DNA of 64,000 bases from Sedimentitalea sp041224545 (GTDB taxonomy: Bacteria; Pseudomonadota; Alphaproteobacteria; Rhodobacterales; Rhodobacteraceae), in assembly GCF_041224545.1 (NCBI RefSeq), contig NZ_JBGFGP010000157.1, positions 1 through 64,000 on the forward strand, in the 5' to 3' direction. A program made the position numbers and the translations under genes. Position 1 is the first letter of the stretch; every line of letters begins with the position of its first letter. The notes below the pieces were generated by a model. It ran no database searches, was not told where the DNA came from, and worked only from the letters and a program-made list of their open reading frames with translations. Shown here one piece after another: positions 24,696-35,005 of the stretch.

Positions 24696-25847
24696 ATGTC
24701 CGCAACCCTGACCGAAGAACAGACCATGATCCGAGACATGGCTCGCCAGTTTTCACGGGAAAAACTGACGCCCCGCGCGGCAGAGCGCGAAGCGGCGGGC
24801 CAGATCGAGTCCGGGATCATAAGCGAGATGGGCCAGCTCGGCTTTCTCGGCATGACGGTGCCCGAAGAGATGGGCGGTGCCGGGGCCGATTATGTGTCCT
24901 ACGCCCTCGCCCTGATGGAGGTTGCGGCGGGTGATGGCGCGGTGTCCACGATGATGTCGGTGCATAACGCTCCGTTCTGCGCGATCCTGCAGAAATATGC
25001 CTCCACCGAGCAACAGGAGGCCTGGCTGAGACCGGCGGCGCAGGGGGCATTTATCGGATGTTTCGCACTGACCGAACCAAGCACGGGAACCGACGCGGCA
25101 GCGATCAGGACCCGCGCCACACGCACCAATGACGGCTATGTGCTGAACGGCTCGAAACAGTTCATTACCTCGGCACGGATCGGTGGGGGCACGATCGGTT
25201 TTGCGGTAACCGACCCCGACGCAGGCAAGAAAGGTATTTCCGCCTTTTACTTTGAGCAGGGCACGCCCGGATATATCGTCGCCGAACCGGAACGGAAGCT
25301 GGGCCAGAAGGCATCGGACACCTGTGCGCTGACCTTCGAGGACATGAAACTCGATCACGAGGCCCTGATTGGCGAAGAGGGTCAGGGGTTGTCCATTGCC
25401 CTGTCCTCGCTCGAAGCCGGGCGTATCGGCATCGCGTCGCAATCGGTTGGCATGGCACAATCGGCGCTGGACCATGCGGTCACCTATGCCCTCGAACGCA
25501 CCGCTTTTGGCAAGCCGATCTTCGACCATCAGGCCGTGGCCTTCCGCCTTGCCGACATGGATGCCCAGATCGAGGCGGCGCGGCAACTGGTGCTGCACGC
25601 CGCGCGGCTCAAGGACCTTGGCCAGCCTTGCCTGCGCGAAGCGTCGATTGCCAAGCTGACCGCCAGCCAAATGGCGGAACGGGTGGTATCGGACGCAATC
25701 CAGACCCTTGGCGGCTATGGGTACCTGTCCGAATTCCCCCTTGAACGCATCTATCGCGACGTGCGCGTGTGCCAGATTTACGAAGGCACCTCTGATGTTC
25801 AGCGCATCAATATTTCACGAGAACTGAAACGGAGGTATCAGCAATGA
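24696..25847 (+). CDS. Acyl-CoA dehydrogenase
   Basis: This 383-residue flavoprotein of the short/branched-chain acyl-CoA dehydrogenase family introduces a 2,3 double bond into acyl-CoA and passes electrons to ETF. The FAD and substrate signatures are visible (CFALTEPSTGTDAAA; YGYLSEFPLERIYRD). The catalytic glutamate is in QIYEGTSDVQR at about residue 363, the usual position in this class. It overlaps the SDR gene by 4 bp (ATGA). Located upstream of BCKDH, it probably acts on isobutyryl-, 2-methylbutyryl- or isovaleryl-CoA. Confidence 0.92.
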   Translation: MSATLTEEQTMIRDMARQFSREKLTPRAAEREAAGQIESGIISEMGQLGFLGMTVPEEMGGAGADYVSYALALMEVAAGDGAVSTMMSVHNAPFCAILQKYASTEQQEAWLRPAAQGAFIGCFALTEPSTGTDAAAIRTRATRTNDGYVLNGSKQFITSARIGGGTIGFAVTDPDAGKKGISAFYFEQGTPGYIVAEPERKLGQKASDTCALTFEDMKLDHEALIGEEGQGLSIALSSLEAGRIGIASQSVGMAQSALDHAVTYALERTAFGKPIFDHQAVAFRLADMDAQIEAARQLVLHAARLKDLGQPCLREASIAKLTASQMAERVVSDAIQTLGGYGYLSEFPLERIYRDVRVCQIYEGTSDVQRINISRELKRRYQQ

Positions 25848-26611
25848 AGATCGGCGAAACCACGCCCGCCATCATCACGGGCGGGGCCTCGGGGCTGGGC
25901 GCGGCGGTTGCCACCGCCCTGCGCGGTCGGAACGTGCCCGTCGGCATTCTCGACATGAACGCCGACGCCGGCGCCGCATTCGCGGCAGAGATCGGCGCGA
26001 GCTTTGCAGAATGCGACATTGCAGATGCCGCCGCGGTCACCACCGCGCTTGTCCGGTTGCGCGAACAGCAGGGGCAGGAACGCATCTGTGTCAACTGCGC
26101 CGGCATCGCCCCGGCGGCCAAGACCGTATCGCGGGGCGCGGCACATGATCCGAAGCTCTATGCCAAGGTGGTCGGCGTCAACCTGATCGGCACGTTCAAC
26201 GTGTCTACGCAATCGGCGCTCGGCATGTCGGCGGCAGAACCGCTGAACCCGGACGGCGAGCGCGGAGTCATCATAAACACCGCCTCGATTGCCGCGTATG
26301 AAGGCCAGATGGGACAGCTCGCCTATGCGTCGTCCAAGGCGGGGGTCGTCGGGCTGACATTGCCGATGGCCCGGGATCTCGCCAAGAGCGGTATCCGCGT
26401 CATGGCCATCGCACCGGGCATCTTTGCGACACCCATGGTGACCGCCTTTCCGCAAGAGGTGCAGGACGCGCTGGCCCGGACCTCGGAATTCCCGCAGCGA
26501 CTGGGCCGGGTCGAGGAGTTCGCCGATCTCGCGCTGCATATCGCCGAGAACGGCATGCTGAACGGAGACGTCATCCGGCTGGACGCCGCCACCCGAATGC
26601 AGGCGAAATGA
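25844..26611 (+). CDS. Short-chain dehydrogenase, HSD10-like 3-hydroxyacyl-CoA dehydrogenase
   Basis: This 255-residue SDR has the cofactor motif TGGASGLGAAVA, NCAG, and the catalytic triad Ser (NTASIAAYEG) with YASSK. It resembles type 2 3-hydroxyacyl-CoA dehydrogenase (HSD17B10), which in isoleucine breakdown oxidises 2-methyl-3-hydroxybutyryl-CoA. Translation appears coupled on both sides by 4-bp ATGA overlaps with the acyl-CoA dehydrogenase and E1 alpha genes. The branched-chain role follows from context and family resemblance. Confidence 0.87.
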   Translation: MKIGETTPAIITGGASGLGAAVATALRGRNVPVGILDMNADAGAAFAAEIGASFAECDIADAAAVTTALVRLREQQGQERICVNCAGIAPAAKTVSRGAAHDPKLYAKVVGVNLIGTFNVSTQSALGMSAAEPLNPDGERGVIINTASIAAYEGQMGQLAYASSKAGVVGLTLPMARDLAKSGIRVMAIAPGIFATPMVTAFPQEVQDALARTSEFPQRLGRVEEFADLALHIAENGMLNGDVIRLDAATRMQAK

Positions 26612-27837
26612 CCATGAAGCTCAACTTTCCCCATCCGCCCGCGCGACCCAACGAAACTCCGGATTTTTCAGCCCTCGATATTCCGCCTGCCGGCGCGCTC
26701 GATGTTCCGCCGCTGGACATCGCGGCCGTCGACAGCCGGGATTATGCCAACGGCCTGATCCGGGTGCTGAATGAACACGGCGAGGCCGTCGGACCCTGGG
26801 CCGACTATATTGCCGATCTGGACTCCGGGACACTGCTGCAGGGGCTGCGCGACATGCTGCGAATGCGCGCAGTGGACAAGCGCATGCTGAATGCACAGCG
26901 CCAGGGCAAGACATCGTTCTACCTGCAATGCACAGGCGAAGAAGCCATCGGGTGCGGGTTCCAGCGCCAGCTTGCCGCGGGTGACATGAACTTTCCGACC
27001 TATCGGCAGCAAAGCCTGCTCATCGCGGCGGATTATCCGCTCGAAAGCCTGATGGGTCAGCTCTATTCCAACGATCTCGACCCGCTGGAAGGGCGGCAAC
27101 TGCCGATCATGCATTCCTCGCGCGAGCACGGGTTTTTCAGCATTTCCGGGAATCTGGGCACCCAGTACATTCAGGCGGTTGGTTGGGCGATGGCCAATGC
27201 GCTGAGCGACAACGGGCAGATCGCCGCGGCATGGATCGGCGACGGCGCGACCGCCTCGAACGATTTTCACGCCGCGTTGCTGACCGCCTCGGTCTATCGC
27301 CCCCCGGTGATCCTGAACATCGTCAACAATCAATGGGCGATCTCGACATATACCGGCGTCGCCACCGGCGGCTCGCGCACCTATGCGGCGCGGGCACGGG
27401 GCTATGGCATACCGGCGATGCGGGTCGACGGGAACGATTATCTCGCGGTCGCGGCGGTGTCGAGATGGGCGGTCGAGCGCACGCGGGCCGGGCACGGGCC
27501 GGTGGCAATCGAATGGTTCACCTATCGTGTCGCCGCGCATTCCACCTCGGATGACCCGTCAGCCTATCGCCCGAAGGACGAGGCAAAGGCCTGGCCGCTG
27601 GGCGACCCGATCGAACGGCTCAAGACCCATCTGGTGTTGCGCGGAGACTGGTCGGATGACCGCCACGTGCAGACCGAGGCCGAGATACTGGACGGTGTGA
27701 CCGCTGTTCAGAAAGAGGTCGAAAGACACGGGACATTCGTGAATCCGCAACCCACGTCACCTTCGACGATATTCAAGGGAGTTTACGCGGACATGCCCGA
27801 GCACCTGCGCCGCCAACGTCAGGAGATGGGGTACTGA
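26608..27837 (+). CDS. bkdA1: Branched-chain 2-oxoacid dehydrogenase E1 alpha
   Basis: This 409-residue thiamine-pyrophosphate subunit decarboxylates the 2-oxoacids from leucine, valine and isoleucine. The TPP-binding motif begins GDGATASNDFH and continues to NNQWAIST. The conserved phosphorylation-loop-like segment is YRVAAHSTSDDPSAYR. The start overlaps the SDR stop by 4 bp. A second ATG two codons later is also possible. It is followed 1 bp later by E1 beta. Confidence 0.95.
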   Translation: MTMKLNFPHPPARPNETPDFSALDIPPAGALDVPPLDIAAVDSRDYANGLIRVLNEHGEAVGPWADYIADLDSGTLLQGLRDMLRMRAVDKRMLNAQRQGKTSFYLQCTGEEAIGCGFQRQLAAGDMNFPTYRQQSLLIAADYPLESLMGQLYSNDLDPLEGRQLPIMHSSREHGFFSISGNLGTQYIQAVGWAMANALSDNGQIAAAWIGDGATASNDFHAALLTASVYRPPVILNIVNNQWAISTYTGVATGGSRTYAARARGYGIPAMRVDGNDYLAVAAVSRWAVERTRAGHGPVAIEWFTYRVAAHSTSDDPSAYRPKDEAKAWPLGDPIERLKTHLVLRGDWSDDRHVQTEAEILDGVTAVQKEVERHGTFVNPQPTSPSTIFKGVYADMPEHLRRQRQEMGY

Positions 27838-27838
27838 C

Positions 27839-28852
27839 ATGCCAAGAATGACAATGATCGAAGCGTTGCGCGACGCCATGGATGTCATGCTGAGCCAGGA
27901 CCCGAAGGTCTTGGTGTTTGGCGAGGATGTCGGGTATTTCGGCGGCGTGTTCCGCTGTACTGCCGGACTTCAGGCCAAGCATGGCGAAAACCGGGTGTTT
28001 GACACCCCCATCAACGAAAGCGCCATCGTCGGCATGGCGGTCGGCATGGCCGCGCAGGGCATGCGCCCCTGTGCCGAGGTACAGTTCGCGGATTACGTCT
28101 ATCCCGCCTATGACCAGATCACGCAAGAGGCCGCGCGCCTGCGGCACCGTTCGAACGGGATGTTCACCTGCCCGCTGGTGGTGCGGATGCCGACGGGCGG
28201 CGGTATTTTCGGCGGCCAGACCCACAGCCAGAGCCCGGAGGCACTGTTTACCCATGTCGCCGGTCTCAAGGTGGTGATCCCCTCGACACCGTACGACGCC
28301 AAGGGCCTGCTCATCGCAGCCATCGAAGACCCGGACCCGGTGATCTTTCTGGAACCCAAGCGGCTTTATAACGGCCCGTTCTATGGCGATCATTCCGGCA
28401 AATCGGTGGGCTGGGCCCAGCACCCGGCGGGTGATGTCCCCGAGGGACATTACAGCATCGACCTTGGCAAGGCGGATATCCGCCGCGAAGGGTCGGATGT
28501 CACGGTGCTTGCCTATGGCACGATGGTCTACGTCGCCGAAGCCGCCGCCGACAAATCAGGCATCGACGCCGAGATCATCGACCTGCGCAGCCTATTGCCG
28601 CTGGATCTCGGGACCATCAAGGCATCGGTGGAAAAGACCGGGCGCTGCGTTGTGGTCCACGAGGCGACCCGCACAAGCGGCTTTGGCGGCGAGTTGATCG
28701 CCGAGTTTCAGGAGGCCTGTTTCTGGCACCTGAAATCGCCGCTGCAACGGGTCACAGGATGGGACGCCCCCTATCCGCATGCCACTGAATGGGATTATTT
28801 CCCGGGTCCGGATCGCGTGATCCGCGCCCTTCAGACATCGATGGAGGACTGA
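27839..28852 (+). CDS. bkdA2: Branched-chain 2-oxoacid dehydrogenase E1 beta
   Basis: This 337-residue E1 beta subunit forms the alpha2-beta2 TPP decarboxylase with BkdA1. Recognisable segments are VFGEDVGYFGGVFRCT, PINESAIVGMAVGMA, the FADYVYPAYDQI helix, and the C-terminal transketolase region EIIDLRSLLPLDLGTI. The E2 gene starts immediately after its stop codon, so stoichiometric expression is likely. Length is normal. Confidence 0.95.
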   Translation: MPRMTMIEALRDAMDVMLSQDPKVLVFGEDVGYFGGVFRCTAGLQAKHGENRVFDTPINESAIVGMAVGMAAQGMRPCAEVQFADYVYPAYDQITQEAARLRHRSNGMFTCPLVVRMPTGGGIFGGQTHSQSPEALFTHVAGLKVVIPSTPYDAKGLLIAAIEDPDPVIFLEPKRLYNGPFYGDHSGKSVGWAQHPAGDVPEGHYSIDLGKADIRREGSDVTVLAYGTMVYVAEAAADKSGIDAEIIDLRSLLPLDLGTIKASVEKTGRCVVVHEATRTSGFGGELIAEFQEACFWHLKSPLQRVTGWDAPYPHATEWDYFPGPDRVIRALQTSMED

Positions 28853-30118
28853 ATGAACATTCTTTCCGTAAAGCTGCCTGACGTGGGCGAAGGTGTGACC
28901 GAAGCCGAACTGGCGGAGTGGAACGTCAAGGTCGGCGACATCGTCAAGGAAGACGACGTGATCGCCGCCGTCATGACCGACAAGGCCACCGTCGAGATCC
29001 CCTCGCTCTACGGCGGCAAGATCACATGGATCGCAGGCGAAATAGGCGACATCCTGGCCGTCGGTTCCGATCTCGTGCGCATCGAAACCGATGCCGAGGC
29101 CGTGGCCGAACCCGGCGCGGCCAGCGATCAGGATGACGAAACATCCGAGCCGGAACCGGAGCCGACCCCCACGCCGGATGCACCGCCGCCACCACCCGCC
29201 CCGGAACCGACACGCATCCCGACCGGTTCCGCTCCGCCGCGCGCCGAAGGCACCCCGCCTCTGGCCTCACCCTCGGTGCGCGCCCGCGCGCGCAAGGGCG
29301 GCATCGACCTGCGGCAGGTCCACGGTTCGGGACCTGCCGGGCGCATCACCCAGCAGGATCTTGACGAGTTTTTTGCCCGGCCATCCCAGCCCGCAGGGCA
29401 TGGCGGACGCGTCGCACGGACCGGAACCGAGGAAATCAAGGTCATCGGCATGCGCCGCAAGATCGCCGAACGCATGGCGCTCGCCAATGCGCGTATACCG
29501 CACATCACCGTGGTCGAAGAGGTCGATGTGACTTCGCTGGAAGAACTGCGCGCCGGCATGAATGCGGGACGCGGGGACAAGCCGAAACTCACGGTGCTGC
29601 CCTTCATCGCGGCGGCCCTGTCCAAAGCCGTTGTCGACCATCCCGAGATGAATGCCCATTACATGGATGATGACGGCATCGTCGTTCGCCATGCCGGTGT
29701 GAATATCGGAATGGCAACAATGACCGATGCCGGGCTGGTCGTGCCGGTTCTGCGGCATGTCGAAAGCCTTGGCCTGTTTCAGACCGCCGCCGAGATTTCC
29801 CGCCTGTCCGAGGCCGCGCGCGCGGGCAAGGCCACGCGCGACGAATTGACCGGGTCGACCATCACCATCACCTCGCTCGGCCCGCTTGGCGCACTTGCCA
29901 CCACGCCGATCATCAACCACCCCGAGGTCGCCATCCTTGGCGTGAACAAGATGGCCACCCGCCCGATGTGGGACGGCAGCCAGTTCGTGCCGCGCAAGAT
30001 GATGAACATCTCGGCCAGCTTCGATCACCGCGTGATCGACGGGTGGGATGCGGCCGTCTTTGTGCAGCGCATCAAGACCCTGCTGGAAACCCCGGCGCTG
30101 ATCTTTATGGAGGAATGA
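28853..30118 (+). CDS. bkdB: Dihydrolipoamide acyltransferase E2 of the branched-chain complex
   Basis: This 421-residue protein has three parts. An N-terminal lipoyl domain carries Lys44 in VMTDKATVEIPS, followed by a Pro/Glu-rich linker (about 85-135). A peripheral-subunit-binding domain follows (SVRARARKGGIDL, about 139-172). The C-terminal acyltransferase domain has the catalytic DHRVIDG motif (His near 392). It transfers the branched acyl group to CoA. Only one lipoyl domain is present, as is usual for BCKDH E2. It is immediately downstream of E1 beta. Confidence 0.95.
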   Translation: MNILSVKLPDVGEGVTEAELAEWNVKVGDIVKEDDVIAAVMTDKATVEIPSLYGGKITWIAGEIGDILAVGSDLVRIETDAEAVAEPGAASDQDDETSEPEPEPTPTPDAPPPPPAPEPTRIPTGSAPPRAEGTPPLASPSVRARARKGGIDLRQVHGSGPAGRITQQDLDEFFARPSQPAGHGGRVARTGTEEIKVIGMRRKIAERMALANARIPHITVVEEVDVTSLEELRAGMNAGRGDKPKLTVLPFIAAALSKAVVDHPEMNAHYMDDDGIVVRHAGVNIGMATMTDAGLVVPVLRHVESLGLFQTAAEISRLSEAARAGKATRDELTGSTITITSLGPLGALATTPIINHPEVAILGVNKMATRPMWDGSQFVPRKMMNISASFDHRVIDGWDAAVFVQRIKTLLETPALIFMEE

Positions 30119-30121
30119 TCC

Positions 30122-31501
<1,380 letters not shown>

Positions 31502-31583
31502 GACTACGGCGAAGCAACCGGTCGTAGCCAATGGATGGTGCAGGTGGGTCTAAAGCCTGCCCCGTCTGCACCGGACCAGATGG

Positions 31584-32138
31584 TTACCGACCGGGATCGG
31601 GACGCATGGTCGCCATCAATTCGGCGACCTTGATCCCGAATTTTCGCAATTCGGACCGGTTCATGATCACACCGTTCTGCGTCAGGTAAAGCCAGTCGGT
31701 CACCTTCAACGTATGCCCACCCGCCTCTTGTGGGAGAATGATCTCGTACTCCATGCGCAACGTCGCCCCGGACACCACGCCCTTTGCTTCGCCCACGATG
31801 TCGTCGGCGGTGGCGGTGAACGTGTCGCCAGGCCCAAGCGTCAAATACCATTTCCGGCTTTGCTTGCGACCCGTTGAATAGGTGAACTCTTCGGACAATG
31901 TGCCGGTGTCGCCGTCCCAAATGCCATGCATCTTTGCCGTAAAGCGGCTGGTGACACGACCGCCCGGCCCATAGATCAGCCCCTCGGACAGGATCGGTCC
32001 CGACAGGTGCGTCTTGAGCGAGAAGGCCGGGGTTGTCTCTGCATAATCAGCAGGAGACTGGGCGCGGAAACTGAAGAACATGGCCTTGACCACGATCACC
32101 ACAAGCACGAGCACCAGCAACGCAATCAGGAGTTTCAT
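31584..32138 (-). CDS. DUF3833 family protein
   Basis: This 184-residue protein has one N-terminal membrane helix or signal anchor (MKLLIALLVLVLVVIVVKA). The DUF3833 body that follows contains GPILSEGLIYGPGGRV, SRFTAKMHGIWDG and DWLYLTQNGVIMNRSELRKFG. The biochemical function is unknown. It overlaps the MFS gene by 4 bp and is the last gene of the minus-strand, RpoE-promoter-linked operon. Similar DUF3833 genes accompany rpoE-chrR-regulated loci in related bacteria, as far as I recall. Confidence 0.85.
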   Translation of the reverse strand: MKLLIALLVLVLVVIVVKAMFFSFRAQSPADYAETTPAFSLKTHLSGPILSEGLIYGPGGRVTSRFTAKMHGIWDGDTGTLSEEFTYSTGRKQSRKWYLTLGPGDTFTATADDIVGEAKGVVSGATLRMEYEIILPQEAGGHTLKVTDWLYLTQNGVIMNRSELRKFGIKVAELMATMRPDPGR

Positions 32139-33364
32139 GAACGTCGTTCCTCTGTCGGAAGCGCCAGGACCAGCCCGATTGCGCCGAGTTTCAGAATACA
32201 GGGTATCACCGCGTAACAGATATTCAGCACGCCCAACGCCGCCGCATCGTTGGCGGAACCGGGTTCGAACCCATAGCTCTGGAGCACCGGGAGCACCGAA
32301 AACGCGGCCAGCGCCAACCCCAGCTTGCCCGCAAAGGACCAGATGCCGAACGCCTGCGATGCACGCAGCCCGGCCCGTGTCAGCGCGACCGAGAACATCG
32401 CCGGGAGGATCACCAGATCGGCGCCCAATGCGGCGCCGGAAATGACGCAGATGACGGCAAAGCCGAACAGGTTTCCAGCAGAGAGAAACGCCGCGCCAAC
32501 AAAGCCGAGAATGGCGAGCGGCATGCCTATCAGCAGCGTGGTGCGCGGCCCCAGATGCTGGCTCAGACGGGTCCAGAGCGGCACGCTCAGCCCGGCACTG
32601 AAAAAGAACAGGATCAGCAGCGGCCCCGCCCTGCCCACCAGCCCAAGACGATCTTCGACGAAAAACAGGAACAGAGTCGAAGTGATCGCCACCGGCAGAC
32701 TGTTGACAAGGGCGAGCAGCAGCAGCCGCAATCCCCCCGCGTCTCCGAGAGCGGCGAGCGACAGGCGATCACCGGCCACAACCGGGCGACGCCAGATCGG
32801 CAGCGTCACCAATGCCGTGATCAGGGCGATCGCGCCAAGAAACACCCCGAATGCCGGATAACCCTGTGAGGCCGCGCCCATCGACACAAAGACGGTGGGC
32901 GCGATGGCGGCGACGATCACGCCAGCGAGCATACCGCCCTCGCGATAGGCGGCGAGCGTCATCAGGGCATCGGGTGTCCTGTCGCTGGCCAGAGTCGCGC
33001 TCCGCCCGTATAGCAGGATCATTCCCAGGCTGTAGGCCGAGAACAAAAGGATCAGGACCGCAATCAGCTGAACCATCACATCCGGACCGCTCTGCAATGT
33101 GAAAAGCGCCGGAAACCCGACGGCGAGCCCCAACGCCGCCGCAACGGCAAACGCCACCTGCGCCCTGGGCCAACGGTCGATGGCCCACCCGATCAGCGGA
33201 TCCTGCACCAGATCGACCAGGCGGATCAGCAACAGGATGGTCCCGATCGCACCCAGCCCAAGACCGAGATTCACCGAAGCAAAGCGCGGCAGGTGGATGT
33301 AGAGCGGAATACCGGCGGCGGCCAGCATCAGCGCATAGAGACTGACCCGCGGATAGACCATCAT
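32135..33364 (-). CDS. MFS transporter (sugar:cation symporter-like, GPH/MelB type)
   Basis: This 409-residue integral membrane protein has about twelve hydrophobic segments and the MelB/GPH-like feature RLVDLVQDPLIGWAIDRW in loop 2-3. The substrate is unknown. Both ends overlap neighbours by 4 bp, so it is translated as part of the operon running from the FAD oxidoreductase to DUF3833. The locus recalls the R. sphaeroides rpoE-linked gene set, which includes a putative cation symporter. A lipid- or pigment-related role is speculative. Confidence 0.87.
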   Translation of the reverse strand: MMVYPRVSLYALMLAAAGIPLYIHLPRFASVNLGLGLGAIGTILLLIRLVDLVQDPLIGWAIDRWPRAQVAFAVAAALGLAVGFPALFTLQSGPDVMVQLIAVLILLFSAYSLGMILLYGRSATLASDRTPDALMTLAAYREGGMLAGVIVAAIAPTVFVSMGAASQGYPAFGVFLGAIALITALVTLPIWRRPVVAGDRLSLAALGDAGGLRLLLLALVNSLPVAITSTLFLFFVEDRLGLVGRAGPLLILFFFSAGLSVPLWTRLSQHLGPRTTLLIGMPLAILGFVGAAFLSAGNLFGFAVICVISGAALGADLVILPAMFSVALTRAGLRASQAFGIWSFAGKLGLALAAFSVLPVLQSYGFEPGSANDAAALGVLNICYAVIPCILKLGAIGLVLALPTEERRS

Positions 33365-33855
33365 TCGCCCCGGAGCTTGCGCGTAAATCGGCGTGAGCGG
33401 GTGTCTTCACCCAGAAAGATCGCCATGAAGCGGGATTTGATCCGGGGATGCTGCAACGTACAGGTTCGCCGGCCGTTCAGCCAGAAACCGATCCGGTCCT
33501 GCCCCTTTGATACGGCGGCAAACCGATCCCCCTTTTGCACATCCGCGAAACACCGGTCCAGTTGCTGGCGCACCGGCAAGGCGCCGCCGGTCCGCTCAAG
33601 TTCGCGGAGGGTGTATTTGGTCAGATCGTCGCGGCTGAGATTCCGCATATAGGTCAATTCCAGTGCGAAATCACGGTTCCAGTCCAACGGTGCGCCCGCC
33701 TGGGTGTAAAGCCGCGCCCTGTAAAGAGGAAAACCGAACAGCCGGAACACCGCCTCGCCGCGCAACTCGGCACCGGGCAGGTTGTTGGCGATGGTGGATG
33801 CCTGTGCGCACAGCGGCGCAAGCATCGCGACGCAGAGACAGATGATCCTAAGCAT
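33361..33855 (-). CDS. Exported chalcone isomerase-like protein
   Basis: This protein has about 164 residues and a signal peptide (MLRIICLCVAMLAPLCAQA). Its body resembles the bacterial chalcone-isomerase-like family: RGEAVFRLFGFPLYRARLYT, ELTYMRNLSRDDLTKYTLREL, QDRIGFWLNGRRTCTL. Family members bind fatty-acid-like ligands in some cases and have no proven activity in bacteria. I chose the ATG at 33855, overlapping the methyltransferase stop by 8 bp, because it gives a clean signal peptide. Its presence beside lipid-modifying genes fits a fatty-acid-related role. Confidence 0.8.
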   Translation of the reverse strand: MLRIICLCVAMLAPLCAQASTIANNLPGAELRGEAVFRLFGFPLYRARLYTQAGAPLDWNRDFALELTYMRNLSRDDLTKYTLRELERTGGALPVRQQLDRCFADVQKGDRFAAVSKGQDRIGFWLNGRRTCTLQHPRIKSRFMAIFLGEDTRSRRFTRKLRGE

Positions 33856-35005
33856 GGGCCAGCTCGACCTGAACAACATCCGTGTGCCCGATGGCAAAGG
33901 ACGCGGCGCAGCTCTCAAGGTAATATCGCCAGTTCCGAAAGAACGCTTCGCCAAAACCCTGCTCGGTTATCCGGGCCTTCTGCGTCACCAGACGATCGGC
34001 CCATATCCGGCAGGTTCGGCCGTAATCGGCCCCGAAAGCAAAGCTGTCTTCTATCCTGAGCCCCGCTGCCCCTGCCTGCTGCCGGATCACCCCGTCGGAC
34101 AACAGCATGCCGCCGGGAAAGACATATTGGCGAATGTAATCGGACGAGGTGCGGTAGCGTTCGAAAAAGCTGTCCTGCACGGTGATCGCCTGCAACAGCA
34201 CGCGTCCGCCATCGGCAAGGCTGCGCTTGAGCGTGGCGAAATAGCCGGGCCAGTAGCGTGCGCCCACGGCCTCGATCATCTCGATCGAGACAATGTTGTC
34301 ATATGTACCGGTGATATCGCGATAGTCCCGCAACTGGATGTCGGCACGACCGTCAAGACGCGAGTCGGCATAGCTGTGCTGGTTTGGCGAAATCGTGATG
34401 CCGGTCACGTTCCGCCCCTCGGCGCTGGCCTGTTCGGCGAACCCGCCCCAGCCGCAACCGATTTCCAGAACCCGTTCCCCCGATCCCAACCGTGACAGCG
34501 CGCGGGCGTTCTTGCGGGTCTGCGCCCGGCCAAGATCGGTTTCGGAATCGCCGAAGAGGCCCGAGGAGTATGTCATGCCTTCGTCCAGCCAGAGACCGTA
34601 GAATTCATTACCGACATCGTAATGCGACCGGATATTCCTGCGGGCGCCACGGCGCGAATTGGCGCGCAGCAGCGTATCGACCATGCGGAACCTGACACGG
34701 CTCAGCGATCCGGCATGGTCATACTCCGCAAGATGATCGCGGTTGCGCATGACGAGCGACAACAAGCCTTCGATCGACGGCGTATCCCAAAGCCCCTGAA
34801 CATAGCTCTCGCCCAGCCCCACCTGGCCATGCGCTGCCATCGCCGATACCGCCGCCCAATCCCGAATGGTGATTTCCGCTTCCGGTCCGGACGTGCCGAA
34901 CTGATACCGTTCGCCCTCGGGTGTCCGCAGGATAAGCTGCCCCTCACGCACACGCGCGCAGGTCGACAGGAAGTTCGCCTTCAAGGCCCTGTTGGTCAAG
35001 CGCAT
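33848..35005 (-). CDS. ufaM: Cyclopropane-fatty-acyl-phospholipid synthase-like methyltransferase (UfaM/CfaA-like)
   Basis: This 385-residue SAM-dependent methyltransferase modifies unsaturated phospholipid acyl chains. The Cfa family is shown by IRSHYDVGNEFYGLWLDEGMTYSSG, the SAM motif VLEIGCGWGGFAEQA, and IVSIEMIEAVGARYWPGYF. In Rhodobacter sphaeroides a homologue methylates cis-vaccenate as the first step of furan fatty acid synthesis. The neighbouring UfaD- and UfaO-like genes support that role here over cyclopropane formation. Its start lies 62 bp inside the end of the upstream FAD gene, an unusually long overlap; the next internal ATG would lose family sequence. Confidence 0.85.
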   Translation of the reverse strand: MRLTNRALKANFLSTCARVREGQLILRTPEGERYQFGTSGPEAEITIRDWAAVSAMAAHGQVGLGESYVQGLWDTPSIEGLLSLVMRNRDHLAEYDHAGSLSRVRFRMVDTLLRANSRRGARRNIRSHYDVGNEFYGLWLDEGMTYSSGLFGDSETDLGRAQTRKNARALSRLGSGERVLEIGCGWGGFAEQASAEGRNVTGITISPNQHSYADSRLDGRADIQLRDYRDITGTYDNIVSIEMIEAVGARYWPGYFATLKRSLADGGRVLLQAITVQDSFFERYRTSSDYIRQYVFPGGMLLSDGVIRQQAGAAGLRIEDSFAFGADYGRTCRIWADRLVTQKARITEQGFGEAFFRNWRYYLESCAASFAIGHTDVVQVELAHA

